Part shown: positions 9,448 to 19,369 of the stretch, piece by piece
Position numbering within the stretch: position 1 is the stretch's first letter
Layout: the number at the start of each line of letters is the position of its first letter
Notes under the pieces: generated by a model
Database searches by the model: none
What the model was told of the DNA's origin: nothing
Seen by the model: the letters and a program-made list of their open reading frames with translations, nothing else
DNA from: Pelagivirga sediminicola
GTDB taxonomy: Bacteria > Pseudomonadota > Alphaproteobacteria > Rhodobacterales > Rhodobacteraceae
Reading direction: 5' to 3'
NCBI RefSeq assembly: GCF_003072125.1
Contig: NZ_QCYH01000007.1
Coordinates: 1 to 64,000 of the forward strand
Length of the DNA: 64,000 nucleotides
Program-made: the position numbers and the translations under genes

Positions 9448-9780
9448 TTAGCAGTCACAAGCGAGCTCATTTATGACTGGTTGGCACAGTTCAGGACGTC
9501 CACCGCAGCAATCTTCCATGAGGAAAGCCAAGAGACCGCGCATCCCGTCCATGTCGGCAAAATACCGGATGGTGCGGCCTTCCCGCTTGTTCCGGATAAG
9601 GTTAGCGCGGGACAGGATGCTTAGGTGGGCTGACATCGTATTCTGACGAGCCCCGAGGGTGTCGCCTATATCACCCGCCGTCATGCCTGCCTCTCCGGCC
9701 TTAATGAGCAGGCGGAAGACATCGAGCCGAGTAAGTTGGCTGAGAGCCGCTAAAGCGCCGAGAGCATGATTCTTATCCAT
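9448..9780 (-). CDS. arsR: ArsR-family arsenite-responsive repressor
   Basis: This 110-aa winged-helix repressor has the recognition helix region RQNTMSAHLSILSRANLI. Cysteines sit at C91, C92, C99, C108 and C110 (DCCGGRPELC and ACDC at the end). A C-terminal cysteine site of this sort is known for some arsenite sensors such as the Acidithiobacillus ArsR, in contrast to the ELCVCDL site of the R773 type. I chose ATG at 9780; the open frame continues upstream but without similarity. It should repress its own operon and release DNA on binding As(III). Confidence 0.9.
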   Translation of the reverse strand: MDKNHALGALAALSQLTRLDVFRLLIKAGEAGMTAGDIGDTLGARQNTMSAHLSILSRANLIRNKREGRTIRYFADMDGMRGLLAFLMEDCCGGRPELCQPVINELACDC

Positions 9781-9815
9781 ATATCCAGAATTATTGATAT
9801 AAAAAAGTAGGTCAA
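9780..9815 (-). promoter_or_regulatory. arsR promoter and ArsR operator candidate
   Basis: On the minus strand a -35-like TTGACC (9810-9815) is followed, about 16 nt on, by an AT-rich -10 region. A perfect inverted repeat TATATC-N10-GATATA (9780-9785 and 9796-9801) overlaps the -10 region and reaches the A of the arsR start codon. AT-rich palindromes of this type are common ArsR operators. The position would let the repressor block both transcription initiation and a very short leader. Confidence 0.55.
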
Positions 9816-9972
9816 GCGCTTTTTTGGAATTAGGGGCATCTAAAACGCTCAAAACCCAAGAAATTATTGAATGTTTTTGACCCCCAAAGTGGTAGCAGAC
9901 GGTAGCTGCGTTGCAGAAAATCAGTAGAGAAGGCTCCTTGCCGACCCCGGGTGCGCCGCGGCATTTCGTGAT

Positions 9973-9990
9973 ACGTTGATCTGTCAACGT
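9973..9990. repeat. Palindrome upstream of integrase remnant
   Basis: ACGTTGA-TCTG-TCAACGT is a perfect 7-bp inverted repeat with a 4-nt centre, 33 bp before the integrase start at 10023. Part of it (TCAACG, then TCGGGTTGTCG) recurs in front of the other integrase remnant at 7659. It might be a recombinase core site or operator; this is inference. Confidence 0.4.
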
Positions 9991-10022
9991 CGGGTTGTCG
10001 ATGTGGAGGGCGTGGATCTGTC

Positions 10023-10400
10023 ATGCAAACACCGAATTTACCTGCCATTCGCGCGCTTCGCCCTGCTTGGAACAAGGGGCGCATCGTGGGTCAGAAGCGG
10101 CCTCTGAAACCCAAGCATGATTGGGCAATCAGGGTTCGGCTTGAACTGGCCGAGAACCATCGCGACTTGGCGCTTTTCAATTTGACGATCGACAGCAAGC
10201 TGCGCGGGTGCGATCTGGTCAAACTGAAGGTCGTCGATATCATGGCTTCCGGCCTGATCAAGGAACGTGCCTCGGTCTTGCAAAGCAAGATGCAGAAGCC
10301 AGTGCGGTTCGAAATCTCGGATGGCGCGCGGGCGTCATTGGACAAATGGATGCATGATCCCTTGATGGTCGGATCAGAATATTTATGGCCTGGGCGTTTC
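10023..10400 (+). pseudogene. Tyrosine integrase, N-terminal part only
   Basis: The frame begins MQTPNLPAIRALRP and continues through RVRLELAENHRDLALF and SKLRGCDL, which carries the first catalytic arginine region of small alphaproteobacterial tyrosine recombinases, up to SEYLWPGRF. Beyond about 10400 the family similarity ends (the remaining frame to 10580 is antisense to the methyltransferase). The box carrying H, R and the nucleophilic Y is absent, so it is inactive. It faces away from the ars operon and mirrors the remnant at 7507-7659. Confidence 0.75.
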
Positions 10401-10461
10401 CGAGCCCTGAGCGACAATCGGCGGCTCGCTGCCCGCCCGTTAAGCTTGGGCGGCGAAGAGA

Positions 10462-11193
10462 TCAGTTCTTTTTTGCCGAAACGATCAACATCATTGGCCG
10501 TTCCGCCTCTTCGGCCATTTCCGGCATTACCGCGATCTGGTCCGGCGTCGGTGCAAATTCTTCGACCCGGCGCAGCGTGAAGCCCGCGCCGATCAGGGTG
10601 TTTATCGTGGTAGCCAGCGTCCGGTGGTGCTTCAGCACCCCCTTGACGAACCAGTCGGTGCGGCGTTCGCCCTCCATGGAATAGCCGTTGACCGGCCAGG
10701 TCTTGCGCCCGCTTTCATCCCTAATCCAGTGCGGATTGGCGGCGGCCATGAAGATCGGATGCTCAATGGTAAAGACCAGCTCGCCGCCGTGCGCCAGTTC
10801 TGCATGGATCATGCGGATCAGCCGCCCAAAATCCTTTACGTAGTGGAAAGTCAACGCGCTATAGACCAGATCGAACGCGGCTTCCGGTAGTTCGAGCGTG
10901 TCGAGACCGGCAATGCGGTAGTCGATGGCGTCATCGTCAGTGTCGGCCCGCGCCCGGTCGATCATGTTCCGCGACAGATCAAGCCCCAGGACCGAGGCCG
11001 CGCCGTTTTCACGGAACCAGCGGGATGCCCAACCAAAACCGCAGCCCAGATCGGCCACGCGCTTACTTTCCAGTTCGGGAAGCAGCGCACGGATAACGGG
11101 CCATTCCGGCGCACCATCCAGCCCCTGCACCTGCCGGGGCAACTGGCTGTAGCCGGTAAAGAAATCCGGGTTGTCGTAGATATTCTGTGTCAT
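10462..11193 (-). CDS. Class I SAM-dependent methyltransferase
   Basis: This 243-aa protein starts MTQNIYDNPDFFTGYSQLPR. Motif I is VADLGCGFGWASRWF and the acidic strand end is VLGLDLSRNMIDRA. FDLVYSALTFHYVKD forms motif IV. This is a small-molecule or unknown-substrate Methyltransf_11-type enzyme; the family does not tell the acceptor. I chose ATG at 11193 because GGAGA lies 7 nt upstream; the next upstream ATG (11199) overlaps the ribosome binding site. It stands alone between a broken integrase and a broken IS, so it may be cargo of a former mobile element. Confidence 0.82.
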   Translation of the reverse strand: MTQNIYDNPDFFTGYSQLPRQVQGLDGAPEWPVIRALLPELESKRVADLGCGFGWASRWFRENGAASVLGLDLSRNMIDRARADTDDDAIDYRIAGLDTLELPEAAFDLVYSALTFHYVKDFGRLIRMIHAELAHGGELVFTIEHPIFMAAANPHWIRDESGRKTWPVNGYSMEGERRTDWFVKGVLKHHRTLATTINTLIGAGFTLRRVEEFAPTPDQIAVMPEMAEEAERPMMLIVSAKKN

Positions 11194-11359
11194 GTTCATC
11201 TCCAGAGAAAAGGGAGAGCGGCGCACGTTTTCCACGCCAAAAGACCTCGTCGGAAAAGGCCAAGCCGAGGCTGGCAATCGGCGTAGTCGGTTCACGTAAT
11301 CGTCGTCCCGCGAGGGGGATACCGGCCGTCCGGGCGACAATGTGGATGTCCCTCTTCAA

Positions 11360-12202
11360 CTATGCGAGCGGTATCGACCTTGAGGCGTGAAAAGTCAATT
11401 TCATCGCCCACGCGAGCGGCCACAATGTCCGCGCTGCTGACCTTCGCACTTCGAAAATGCTGCGTGATGCATGAATGGCCGGTTCCACATCCAAGATGAC
11501 ACCATGATCCGTGTCGATGAGATAATTGTCAGAATAGCTGAAGAATGCAGGCCCTTTCCGCGCCGCTGTCCCCTGGCTGGACGGGTCCGAATGCGAGGTG
11601 AACTTGGGCTGGACCTCGCTGGCGGCACCAAAGGCGGCCTCGTCCAGCGTGTCGAGATACTCGCGCACGGCGCGCGGCGCATCAGCCGGATCGATGTGCG
11701 TTGCATCCCAGTCTTCCTTCGGCGTCGAGTTCTGCTTGTTGGCATCCGCCTCGATCAGGCTGGCATCTACGGCCATGCGCTGTCCGTTCACCAGACCTTC
11801 TTGGATACACCGGGCGACAGTCGTCCCGAACAGATGCCGCAGCAGTTCGTTGTCACGGAAGCGCCCGTGACGGTTCTTGGAAAAGGTTGAGTGATCCGAA
11901 ACCCGGTCGCTCAGATCGAGCCGACAAAACCACCGATAGGCGAGGTTCAGATGCACCTCTTCGCAAAGCCGCCGTTCCGACCGGATGCCGAAGCAATAGC
12001 CGACCAGGAGCATGCGGATCAGCAACTCGGGATCGACGGATGGACGGCCCGTGTGGCTGTAGAAATCCGCCAGATAGGCGCGGACGTCAGTCAAATCGAC
12101 GAAGCGGTCGATGGACCGAAGAAGGTGATCCTGAGGGACATGATCTTCCAGCGAGAACTCGTAGAACAGCGACGGCTGCGCCTCCTGCCTTGGTCCCATC
12201 AT
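11360..12202 (-). pseudogene. IS1182-type (IS5/IS1182) transposase, C-terminally broken
   Basis: It starts MMGPRQEAQPSLFYEFSLED behind GGAGG (7-nt spacing). It contains the N-terminal domain (HTGRPSVDPELLIRMLLVGY, FCRLDLSDRVSDHSTFSKNR) and the first catalytic aspartate region (MAVDASLIEADANKQ). Similarity continues through HGVILDVEP and then the frame departs near 11480; the second D and the E region (normally in a further 150 or more residues) are missing. Inactive. A hairpin typical of the element end lies upstream at 12256-12289. Confidence 0.82.
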
Positions 12203-12255
12203 CACCGATCCTCCAACCCATTGCAGGATTTGAATCAGTAGTTCAGGCCGCAATC

Positions 12256-12289
12256 AAGGAGGAGTTTTTCAACAAAATAAGTCCTCCTT
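12256..12289. repeat. Inverted repeat at IS1182-type element end
   Basis: AAGGAGGA (12256-12263) and TCCTCCTT (12282-12289) are perfect complements around an AT-rich TTTTTCAACAAAATAA core. It lies 54 bp before the broken transposase and probably belongs to the terminal region of that element. Confidence 0.45.
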
Positions 12290-12521
12290 ACCAGATGCTG
12301 CGTAGGCGAAGTTGAAGATCACGCACTTGCGGCGAACGACCGTAAGTCCGCGGCCCGGTCATTGCCGGGGTGAAAATGCTGCGCTCTGCTCGAATGGCCG
12401 CAATGCGAAATACGCAGCAGCGGCGCTCGAGAAGATGAATGGCCGGTAAGTGCCGTTCGCAACATGTTGCATGAAGGGCCACTATGGATCGATCTTGGCT
12501 CTGTGAGAAGCGGCTGTGAAG

Positions 12522-12830
12522 TTATCGTTCAATCCGGGCCTCACTCAGGCCTGTGAAACAGTGTCCAAAACCTGCTCCCGCAACCACTTTTACTGAACCA
12601 CCACCGAGAAATGCCTCACCCTCTGGCTGAGCCAGTCCGACTAGGGCTGCGATCGCCCCGTCAAGGTCGATCCGAATGCCGTCGTCCAACTCGTGTACGG
12701 TCACAGCTTCGATCAGACCGCGAATGGTCTACAGCGCCATTGGCCGGATCTCCGGATCGGCCAAAGTCTCGGACAACTCCTCCACTTTTCGGCGATAGAT
12801 CTCGCTCGCGCAGAAATTGCTTCTTGGGAA
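12522..12830 (-). pseudogene. Serine recombinase C-terminal remnant with an in-frame amber codon
   Basis: The minus strand reads EIYRRKVEELSETLADPE, then MAL, a TAG at 12729-12731, then TIRGLIEAVTVHELDDGIRI and DLDGAIAALVGLAQ. This is the conserved tail of large serine recombinases and resolvases from mobile elements, where the TAG position is normally a glutamate codon (GAG to TAG). The catalytic domain is absent. The reading frame upstream of 12830 remains open to about 13010 but shows no recombinase similarity. Confidence 0.6.
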
Positions 12831-13468
12831 ATGGAGGCGGCGCACTCGAGGTCGGAATACTTCGGGCAACTTGCAGCTCCGGAAGCTGAAATTCCGGCTT
12901 CCAACACTTCGGAACGGGCATCGTCTGGGCCGGACAGCGAGGAGCCCGAGGGCCTGGGAGAGGAATTCGTGGACCTCGCTCTCGACTGGTACGGCAATCT
13001 TCCCGGGCATTTGGCCCCCGTTTCCCGCAGCCGAAAATCCGCCCCGTGACGAATGGGCAAGTCGCGCTACCCATCAGGAACCTGCGATATCCTTATCTTT
13101 CGCCCCACCAGGCTTGGGTTTTTCGGTCGGCTCCTTCTAGAGCCGAAGTGGCTACGATTTTCCGCATCCTGGAGCTAAAGTCTACGGCGCGACTAAGGCG
13201 ACTATGTCACTCTTTACTGATGCACTGCGCGCCGAGCTGGCCGAGTGGCGCATTCTGCTTTCCTCGCGAGGTACACACCGTCAAAGCCTTATGGCTACTG
13301 AACCTCTGCCGGGTTCTGCGCCACGAAATGCAAAGGCCGATGGCTCAGCGGCCCATCTTCATGCTCAGCAACAGATCGGCAAGGTCATTCACGAACGCTG
13401 CGCGATAGCCATCTGCTGAGGGGATGCCGCTGAAGGTGCCCGTGATTCAAGTCGATGGGCACAAGACG
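12831..13468. other. Stretch with no recognised gene
   Basis: Overlapping short frames on both strands show no family motif. On the minus strand at 13345-13452 a 35-codon tail ending in YRAAFVNDLADLLLSMKMGR and a stop looks protein-like, but I do not recognise the family and no start or upstream part is present. The stretch probably consists of fused gene fragments between the recombinase remnant and the LysR gene. Confidence 0.45.
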
Positions 13469-14410
13469 CTACCCACAGGGCACGATGGTGGAATCCGACT
13501 GCATGGCGGTTTCGATTTCCTCGTCAAAGAACGCAAGAAAGGTGCGCGCGGCGACCGACAGCGGTGTTTCAGGGGACGAAATGATACTAATCCCGAATGG
13601 AACCGTGGCTTCCAGCGGTCGCACGATGATGCCGTGCGAGGCATAGTGGCGCGCGGTGAATGGGTCGACGATCGCAACGCCGCAGCCTTCGCTGACAATT
13701 GCGCAGGCGGCAATGGATTGATGCACACGTATCCGCATATTCGGCTCCAGTTCGTCGTAGAGGGCGGCGCCTGATGGGTGGCGCGACATGAATTCCCTCT
13801 GCAGGCCGATCACGTTCTCGTTCATGAGTTGAGCGGTGGAAATGACCGTCTGTTTCGTCAAGGCGTGCCCTTCGGGCAACGCGCAGACACAGCGAAATTG
13901 CCGTTGCCGTTCAATCCGAACGGCACTGGTCACCGAGACAGGGTCAACGATGCCCAGATCGGCGAACCGGGAGGTGATCAGATCGACGATCTGACGCGAT
14001 TGCGTTGAAATGCTGGAGACATGCATTTGCGGATGCGCCTGGTTGAATCGCCGGATGACGACCGGCGTGATGGCGATGGCGAGCGCGATGAACGCTCCCA
14101 GACGCAATTGCCCCACCGCCAGCGTCCGGATGTCGGCTGCGGTATGCGCCAGCCGCTGCATGGTGTAGAAATATTTCTGGATCTCATCATAGAACAGCAT
14201 CGCTTCCGGCGTGGCCAGCAACCGGCCTTTCTGGCGCTCGAACAGGGCAAATCCGATGGTCTGCTCCAAGCTGCTGATCAGTCGGCTGACGCTTGGCTGC
14301 GAGATATTCATGGCAGTCGCTGCCCGCGTGACCGAGGCCGCCTCGACCACCGCCTTGAAGGCTTCGATCTGGCGCGGACTGATCGTTTCACTGCTTGAGG
14401 GTCTGTGCAT
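13469..14410 (-). CDS. LysR-family transcriptional regulator
   Basis: This 313-aa protein has an N-terminal helix-turn-helix (about residues 12-70: RQIEAFKAVVEAASVTRAA and NISQPSVSRLISSLE) and a periplasmic-binding-like effector domain. It is divergent from the ABC operon starting at 14526, with 115 bp between start codons. The usual arrangement is that such a regulator controls the divergent operon in response to its substrate or a derivative. The sequence class resembles NocR/OccR-type regulators. Confidence 0.9.
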   Translation of the reverse strand: MHRPSSSETISPRQIEAFKAVVEAASVTRAATAMNISQPSVSRLISSLEQTIGFALFERQKGRLLATPEAMLFYDEIQKYFYTMQRLAHTAADIRTLAVGQLRLGAFIALAIAITPVVIRRFNQAHPQMHVSSISTQSRQIVDLITSRFADLGIVDPVSVTSAVRIERQRQFRCVCALPEGHALTKQTVISTAQLMNENVIGLQREFMSRHPSGAALYDELEPNMRIRVHQSIAACAIVSEGCGVAIVDPFTARHYASHGIIVRPLEATVPFGISIISSPETPLSVAARTFLAFFDEEIETAMQSDSTIVPCG

Positions 14411-14424
14411 GATCCATAGCCTAT

Positions 14425-14487
14425 AGCATTTGTGAATGGGTAACGCAAATAATGCTCTTTGACTATATGGGCTGCCGTTCCGATACT
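14425..14487 (+). promoter_or_regulatory. Promoter of the ABC operon with LysR-type site
   Basis: TTGACT (14459-14464) and GATACT (14482-14487) with 17-bp spacing form a good sigma70-like promoter about 40 nt before the start at 14526. Just upstream, AGCATT (14425-14430) and AATGCT (14451-14456) are a perfect inverted repeat with inner TTTG and CAAA, suitable as the LysR activator site abutting the -35 box. Confidence 0.55.
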
Positions 14488-14525
14488 GAAGGCCGAAGAC
14501 TCATCAATAATGGGAGGAACCATCC

Positions 14526-15572
14526 ATGATGACGCCAAAGTTAAGGACGCGCCTGCGCCTGTTCTGCGCCAGCCTGATGATGTCGGGCACCGCATTTGCC
14601 TGGACTGCCCCGGTGCAAGCTGAGGAACTGACCGTCTACGGCGCCATGGCCAAGGACCATTTCGCCGAACTGATCGCGGTCTTTCAGGCCAAGGAGCCGG
14701 ATCTCAAGATCAATCAGTTGCTGGATTCCAACGGCCCGATCATCGCCCGGCTATTGGCCGAGGAGGCCAACCCCCGCGCCGACATCATCCTGGGCGCCGC
14801 CGTGCCCGGTCTGGTGATGCTGGAAGAGCGCGGCATGCTGGAGCCTTACGCGCCCGAAGGTCTGGACCAGATCAAGGACCGCTTTCGCGACCGGCGCAGC
14901 GATCCGCCGAATTGGGTCGGCACCGATGCCTGGGCCTCGGCCGTGTGCTTCAACACCGCGGAGGGCGAAAGGCTGGGCGTTGCCGCGCCGCAAAGCTGGC
15001 AGGACCTGACCAAGCCCGAATACAAGGGCATGATCACCATGCCCAACCCCAACTCCTCCGCGACCGGCCTGCTGGCCATCGTCGGCTGGGCCGAAATCTT
15101 CGGTGAGGAGGGCGCGTGGGAGTATATGGACGCACTGCACGAAAACGTGTCGCAATATGTCCATTCCGGCTCCAAGCCCTGCCGCATGGCCGCGGCCGGT
15201 GAGGCGGTGATCGGCATTTCTTACCCCGCGCCCGGCGTGAAGGCGATCAATGACGGGGTGCCGCTGAGCGTGATCATCCCCGAAGAGGGCGTCGGTTCGG
15301 AAGTCGAGGGCGTGGCCATCGTCAAGGGCGCGCGCAACCCCGATGCTGCCCGCAGGCTCGCCGATTTCGCCGCCAGCCAGGAAGGCCACGAGATCCACAA
15401 CAAATACTATGCGCTGGTCGGACGCAAAGGCGTATCAAACCCCGTTCCGAACTATCCCGAGGGCGAGGAAGCGGCGCTTGTCGATGTGGATTTCTACTGG
15501 GTCGCAGAGAACCGCGACCGCATCCTGGCCGAGTGGCAGGAGCGTTACGGCCGCAAGGACGAACCCAAATAG
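14526..15572 (+). CDS. ABC importer substrate-binding protein (AfuA/FbpA-like, family 1)
   Basis: This 348-aa protein carries a signal peptide (residues 1-36, ending PVQAEE) followed by ELTVYGAMAKDHFAELIAVF. This is the start pattern of iron, phosphonate and sugar-phosphate binding proteins of the FbpA/AfuA group. GGAGG lies 8 nt before the start. It lacks the paired tyrosines in an obvious ferric-binding YY motif. Together with the phosphatase gene at 17436, this favours a phosphate-ester ligand (AfuA of Actinobacillus binds hexose phosphates) over iron. The ligand is inference. Confidence 0.85.
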   Translation: MMTPKLRTRLRLFCASLMMSGTAFAWTAPVQAEELTVYGAMAKDHFAELIAVFQAKEPDLKINQLLDSNGPIIARLLAEEANPRADIILGAAVPGLVMLEERGMLEPYAPEGLDQIKDRFRDRRSDPPNWVGTDAWASAVCFNTAEGERLGVAAPQSWQDLTKPEYKGMITMPNPNSSATGLLAIVGWAEIFGEEGAWEYMDALHENVSQYVHSGSKPCRMAAAGEAVIGISYPAPGVKAINDGVPLSVIIPEEGVGSEVEGVAIVKGARNPDAARRLADFAASQEGHEIHNKYYALVGRKGVSNPVPNYPEGEEAALVDVDFYWVAENRDRILAEWQERYGRKDEPK

Positions 15573-15606
15573 GGCGCAGCGGCGGCACCACATGAAAACA
15601 CTCGGT

Positions 15607-15625
15607 CCGGCCCTTGCCGGGCCGG
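15607..15625 (+). promoter_or_regulatory. Intercistronic hairpin between binding protein and permease
   Basis: CCGGCCC-TTGCC-GGGCCGG is a perfect 7-bp GC stem in the 85-nt gap. Such hairpins often stabilise the binding-protein mRNA or lower expression of the permease. There is no T-run, so full termination is unlikely. Confidence 0.5.
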
Positions 15626-15657
15626 TTCACCCAGACCACGTGAAAGGCTGACTGAAC

Positions 15658-17373
15658 ATGGTCAACCCGGTTCCGGCGATACCCTCAGAGCGGCGGAAAA
15701 TCCGCGTCTCCACCAGTGGCGAGGATGTTCTGCTGCGCCTCTGCCTGATCGCGCTGGGGGTGTTTCTGGTGGTCGGGTTGTTGCTCCCGATCTACACGCT
15801 TCTATCCAAAGGGGTGCAGGATGCGGATGGCAATTTCGTCGGCCTGCAGAATTTCATCACCTATTTCAACGAACCGCGCGTGTCGGTCGTCTTCTTCAAC
15901 AGCCTGCGCATTTCGGTGATCTCGACGGCGATCACGCTGTTGATCGCGGGGGGGTATGCCTTTGCGCTGACCCATTCGCGGATGCCGGGGCGCGGGTTTT
16001 TCCGCGCGGTCGCGCTGATGCCGCTGCTGACGCCGTCGCTGCTGCCGGGGATTGCGCTGATCTATCTGTTCGGCACTCAGGGCTTCTTTCGCGAGGCGCT
16101 GCTTGGATACAGCCTCTATGGCCCGATCGGGATCGTCATGGGTGAGGTCTTCTTTACCTTTCCCATCGCGCTGATGATCGTGCTGACCTCATTGCTGACG
16201 ATCGACCGCAGGCTGTACGAGGCGGCCAAGACCTTGCGCGCAGGAAAGGTGCGCACGTTTTTCACGGTAACGCTTCCCGCGATGCGGTTCGGCCTGAGCG
16301 CGGCCTTCTTCGCCGTCTTTACCAAGGTTTTCACCGATTTCGGCGTGCCCATCACCGTCGGAGGGTCCTACCCGGTGCTGGCCACGGACCTCTATCAAAA
16401 GGTGATCGGCGGGTTTGATTTCCAGATGGGCGCCGTGGTCGGCATCTTGCTGTTCATTCCCGCCGCGATTGCGTTTCTGATCGGGCATCTGTTGCAACGC
16501 GGGCACAGCGCGGGCATCGACGGCAGCGCGGTGATCTACATCCCCGAGAAAAGCCGCGGGCGCGACATCGCCTGTTTTGTCTTCTGTGCCGCCGTCGCGG
16601 CGGCGATCCTGGGCATCCTGCTGATGGCGGTGCTGGGATCGCTGTTCAAGCTGTGGCCCTATAACCTGAGCCTGTCGCTGGCCAGCTACAATTTCACCGC
16701 GCATGAATCCAGCGGCTGGAGCGCCTATGGCAACAGCCTGAAACTGGCCGGCGGCACCGCCGTGTTCGGCACCGCGCTGATCTTCTTCGGGGCCTACCTG
16801 CTGGAGCGGATGCCGGGCGCGGCGTGGATGCGGGCCGTGATCGGCTTCCTGTGCATGGTGCCGCTGGCAATGCCGGGCATGGTGCTGGGCCTGTCCTACA
16901 TCTTTTTCTTCAACAACCCGTCCAATCCGCTGGGCGGCATCTATGGCACGATGACGATCCTGATCCTCAGCACCGTTGTACATCTGTATACGGTGCCGCA
17001 CCTGACGGCGCTGACATCGCTCAAACAGCTCGATCCGGGGCTGGAGGCGGTGGGGTCATCGCTGAAAGTGTCGCGTTTTGTCACCTTTGGCCGCGTCATC
17101 CTGCCGGTCAGCCTGCCGACGATCCTGCGCATCGCCAGCTATCTGTTCATGAACTCGATGACGACGATCTCGGCGCTGGTGTTCCTTTATTCGGCCAATA
17201 CCAAGGTCGCCACGATCAGCGTGCTGCTGCTGAACGACAACGCCATGCTTGGCCCGGCGGCGGCGATGAGCGTGCTGATCGTGGCCACCTCGGCGGCCGT
17301 GGTCAGCCTGCAATGGCTGCTGATGCAGGGCCTTTTGCGCCGCACCAATGCATGGCGCGGCAAGGAAGCGTGA
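15658..17373 (+). CDS. ABC importer permease, two-domain (FbpB/AfuB-like)
   Basis: This 571-aa protein carries two fused BPD_transp_1 membrane domains, about residues 75-290 and 355-560, each with an EAA loop that contacts the ATPase (EAAKTLRAG near residue 184; EAVGSSLKVS near 463). It has about twelve membrane helices. Fused permeases are normal in the ferric, thiamine and hexose-phosphate importer group, so one chain forms the channel. It works with the binding protein at 14526 and the ATPase at 18247. Confidence 0.9.
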   Translation: MVNPVPAIPSERRKIRVSTSGEDVLLRLCLIALGVFLVVGLLLPIYTLLSKGVQDADGNFVGLQNFITYFNEPRVSVVFFNSLRISVISTAITLLIAGGYAFALTHSRMPGRGFFRAVALMPLLTPSLLPGIALIYLFGTQGFFREALLGYSLYGPIGIVMGEVFFTFPIALMIVLTSLLTIDRRLYEAAKTLRAGKVRTFFTVTLPAMRFGLSAAFFAVFTKVFTDFGVPITVGGSYPVLATDLYQKVIGGFDFQMGAVVGILLFIPAAIAFLIGHLLQRGHSAGIDGSAVIYIPEKSRGRDIACFVFCAAVAAAILGILLMAVLGSLFKLWPYNLSLSLASYNFTAHESSGWSAYGNSLKLAGGTAVFGTALIFFGAYLLERMPGAAWMRAVIGFLCMVPLAMPGMVLGLSYIFFFNNPSNPLGGIYGTMTILILSTVVHLYTVPHLTALTSLKQLDPGLEAVGSSLKVSRFVTFGRVILPVSLPTILRIASYLFMNSMTTISALVFLYSANTKVATISVLLLNDNAMLGPAAAMSVLIVATSAAVVSLQWLLMQGLLRRTNAWRGKEA

Positions 17374-17435
17374 CGCAGATCCCGACACATACCCCCGCCA
17401 TGCGCGGCAGGACTTCAAGGACAAGGAATATACAA

Positions 17436-18242
17436 ATGACCGTTTCGACAGGTGCGCAGACAGCCCAGGAATTTGTCGATTTCTCGCACGAACTGGCCGA
17501 TGCCAGCCGGGCGCTGATCCGCAGCCGGTTCCGCAAGCAGATCGACGTGGAGATGAAGCCCGACGACACCCCCGTGACGCCCACCGATCTGGAGGTGGAA
17601 ACGCTGATCCGCGACATGATCGCAGACCGCTACCCCACCCACGGCGTCATCGGAGAGGAGCATCCCGACAGCGCCGCCGGGGCCGAATGTGTCTGGGTGA
17701 TCGACCCGATCGACGGCACGCGGTCCTTCATCGCCGGGCGCCCGGTGTTCGGCACGCTGATCGCGCTGGCGATTGGCGAGGTGCCGGTTCTGGGCGTGGT
17801 GGATATTCCGATCACGCAGGAACGCTGGGTCGGGGCCACGGGGCATTCGACGCGGCTGAACGGCGAGGTCGCGCGCACGCGCCAATGCGCCGCGATGTCC
17901 GACGCGATCCTGCTGGCGACCTCGCCCGAATATCTGGGCGAGGATGCCGCCCAGCCCTTCGCGCGCATCGCGGGCGAATCGCGGTTCAACATCTATGACG
18001 CGGGCACCCAAGGCTATGGGCTGGTTGCCAGCGGCCATGCCGACATCATGATCGCGGCGCGCTATGGTATCGTCGATTACCTCGCCGCCGTGCCGGTGAT
18101 CGAGGGCGCGGGCGGCGCGGTGCGCGCCTGGGACGGCAGCCGGCTGAACCTGCATTCGGGCGACCGCATCGTTGCGGTCGGCGATGCCGCGCGCTTGCCC
18201 GAGGCGCTGGCGCTTCTGGCGCAAAATGACGCGGAGGGGTGA
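17436..18242 (+). CDS. Inositol-monophosphatase-family phosphatase (SuhB/HisN-like)
   Basis: This 268-aa protein has the two metal-binding motifs of the family, GEEHPD (near residue 72) and WVIDPIDGTRSF (near 87), and the third aspartate in YGIVDYLAA. These enzymes are Mg-dependent phosphatases acting on inositol phosphates, histidinol phosphate or related esters. I chose ATG at 17436, with AAGGA 8 nt upstream; the frame is open far upstream only because it overlaps the permease gene. It lies between permease and ATPase genes of the same operon, so it probably dephosphorylates the imported compound. Confidence 0.88.
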   Translation: MTVSTGAQTAQEFVDFSHELADASRALIRSRFRKQIDVEMKPDDTPVTPTDLEVETLIRDMIADRYPTHGVIGEEHPDSAAGAECVWVIDPIDGTRSFIAGRPVFGTLIALAIGEVPVLGVVDIPITQERWVGATGHSTRLNGEVARTRQCAAMSDAILLATSPEYLGEDAAQPFARIAGESRFNIYDAGTQGYGLVASGHADIMIAARYGIVDYLAAVPVIEGAGGAVRAWDGSRLNLHSGDRIVAVGDAARLPEALALLAQNDAEG

Positions 18243-18246
18243 TGCC

Positions 18247-19344
<1,098 letters not shown>

Positions 19345-19369
19345 TTTTCATACTGTATCACCTGACAGA

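Noticed and set aside
10385..10890. Plus-strand open frames after the integrase fragment
   Set aside because: They are antisense to the methyltransferase gene, which carries the conserved SAM motifs and a good ribosome binding site.
13345..13452. 35-codon protein-like tail on the minus strand
   Set aside because: It ends in YRAAFVNDLADLLLSMKMGR, but I could not assign a family and it has no start. It is mentioned only in the gap description.
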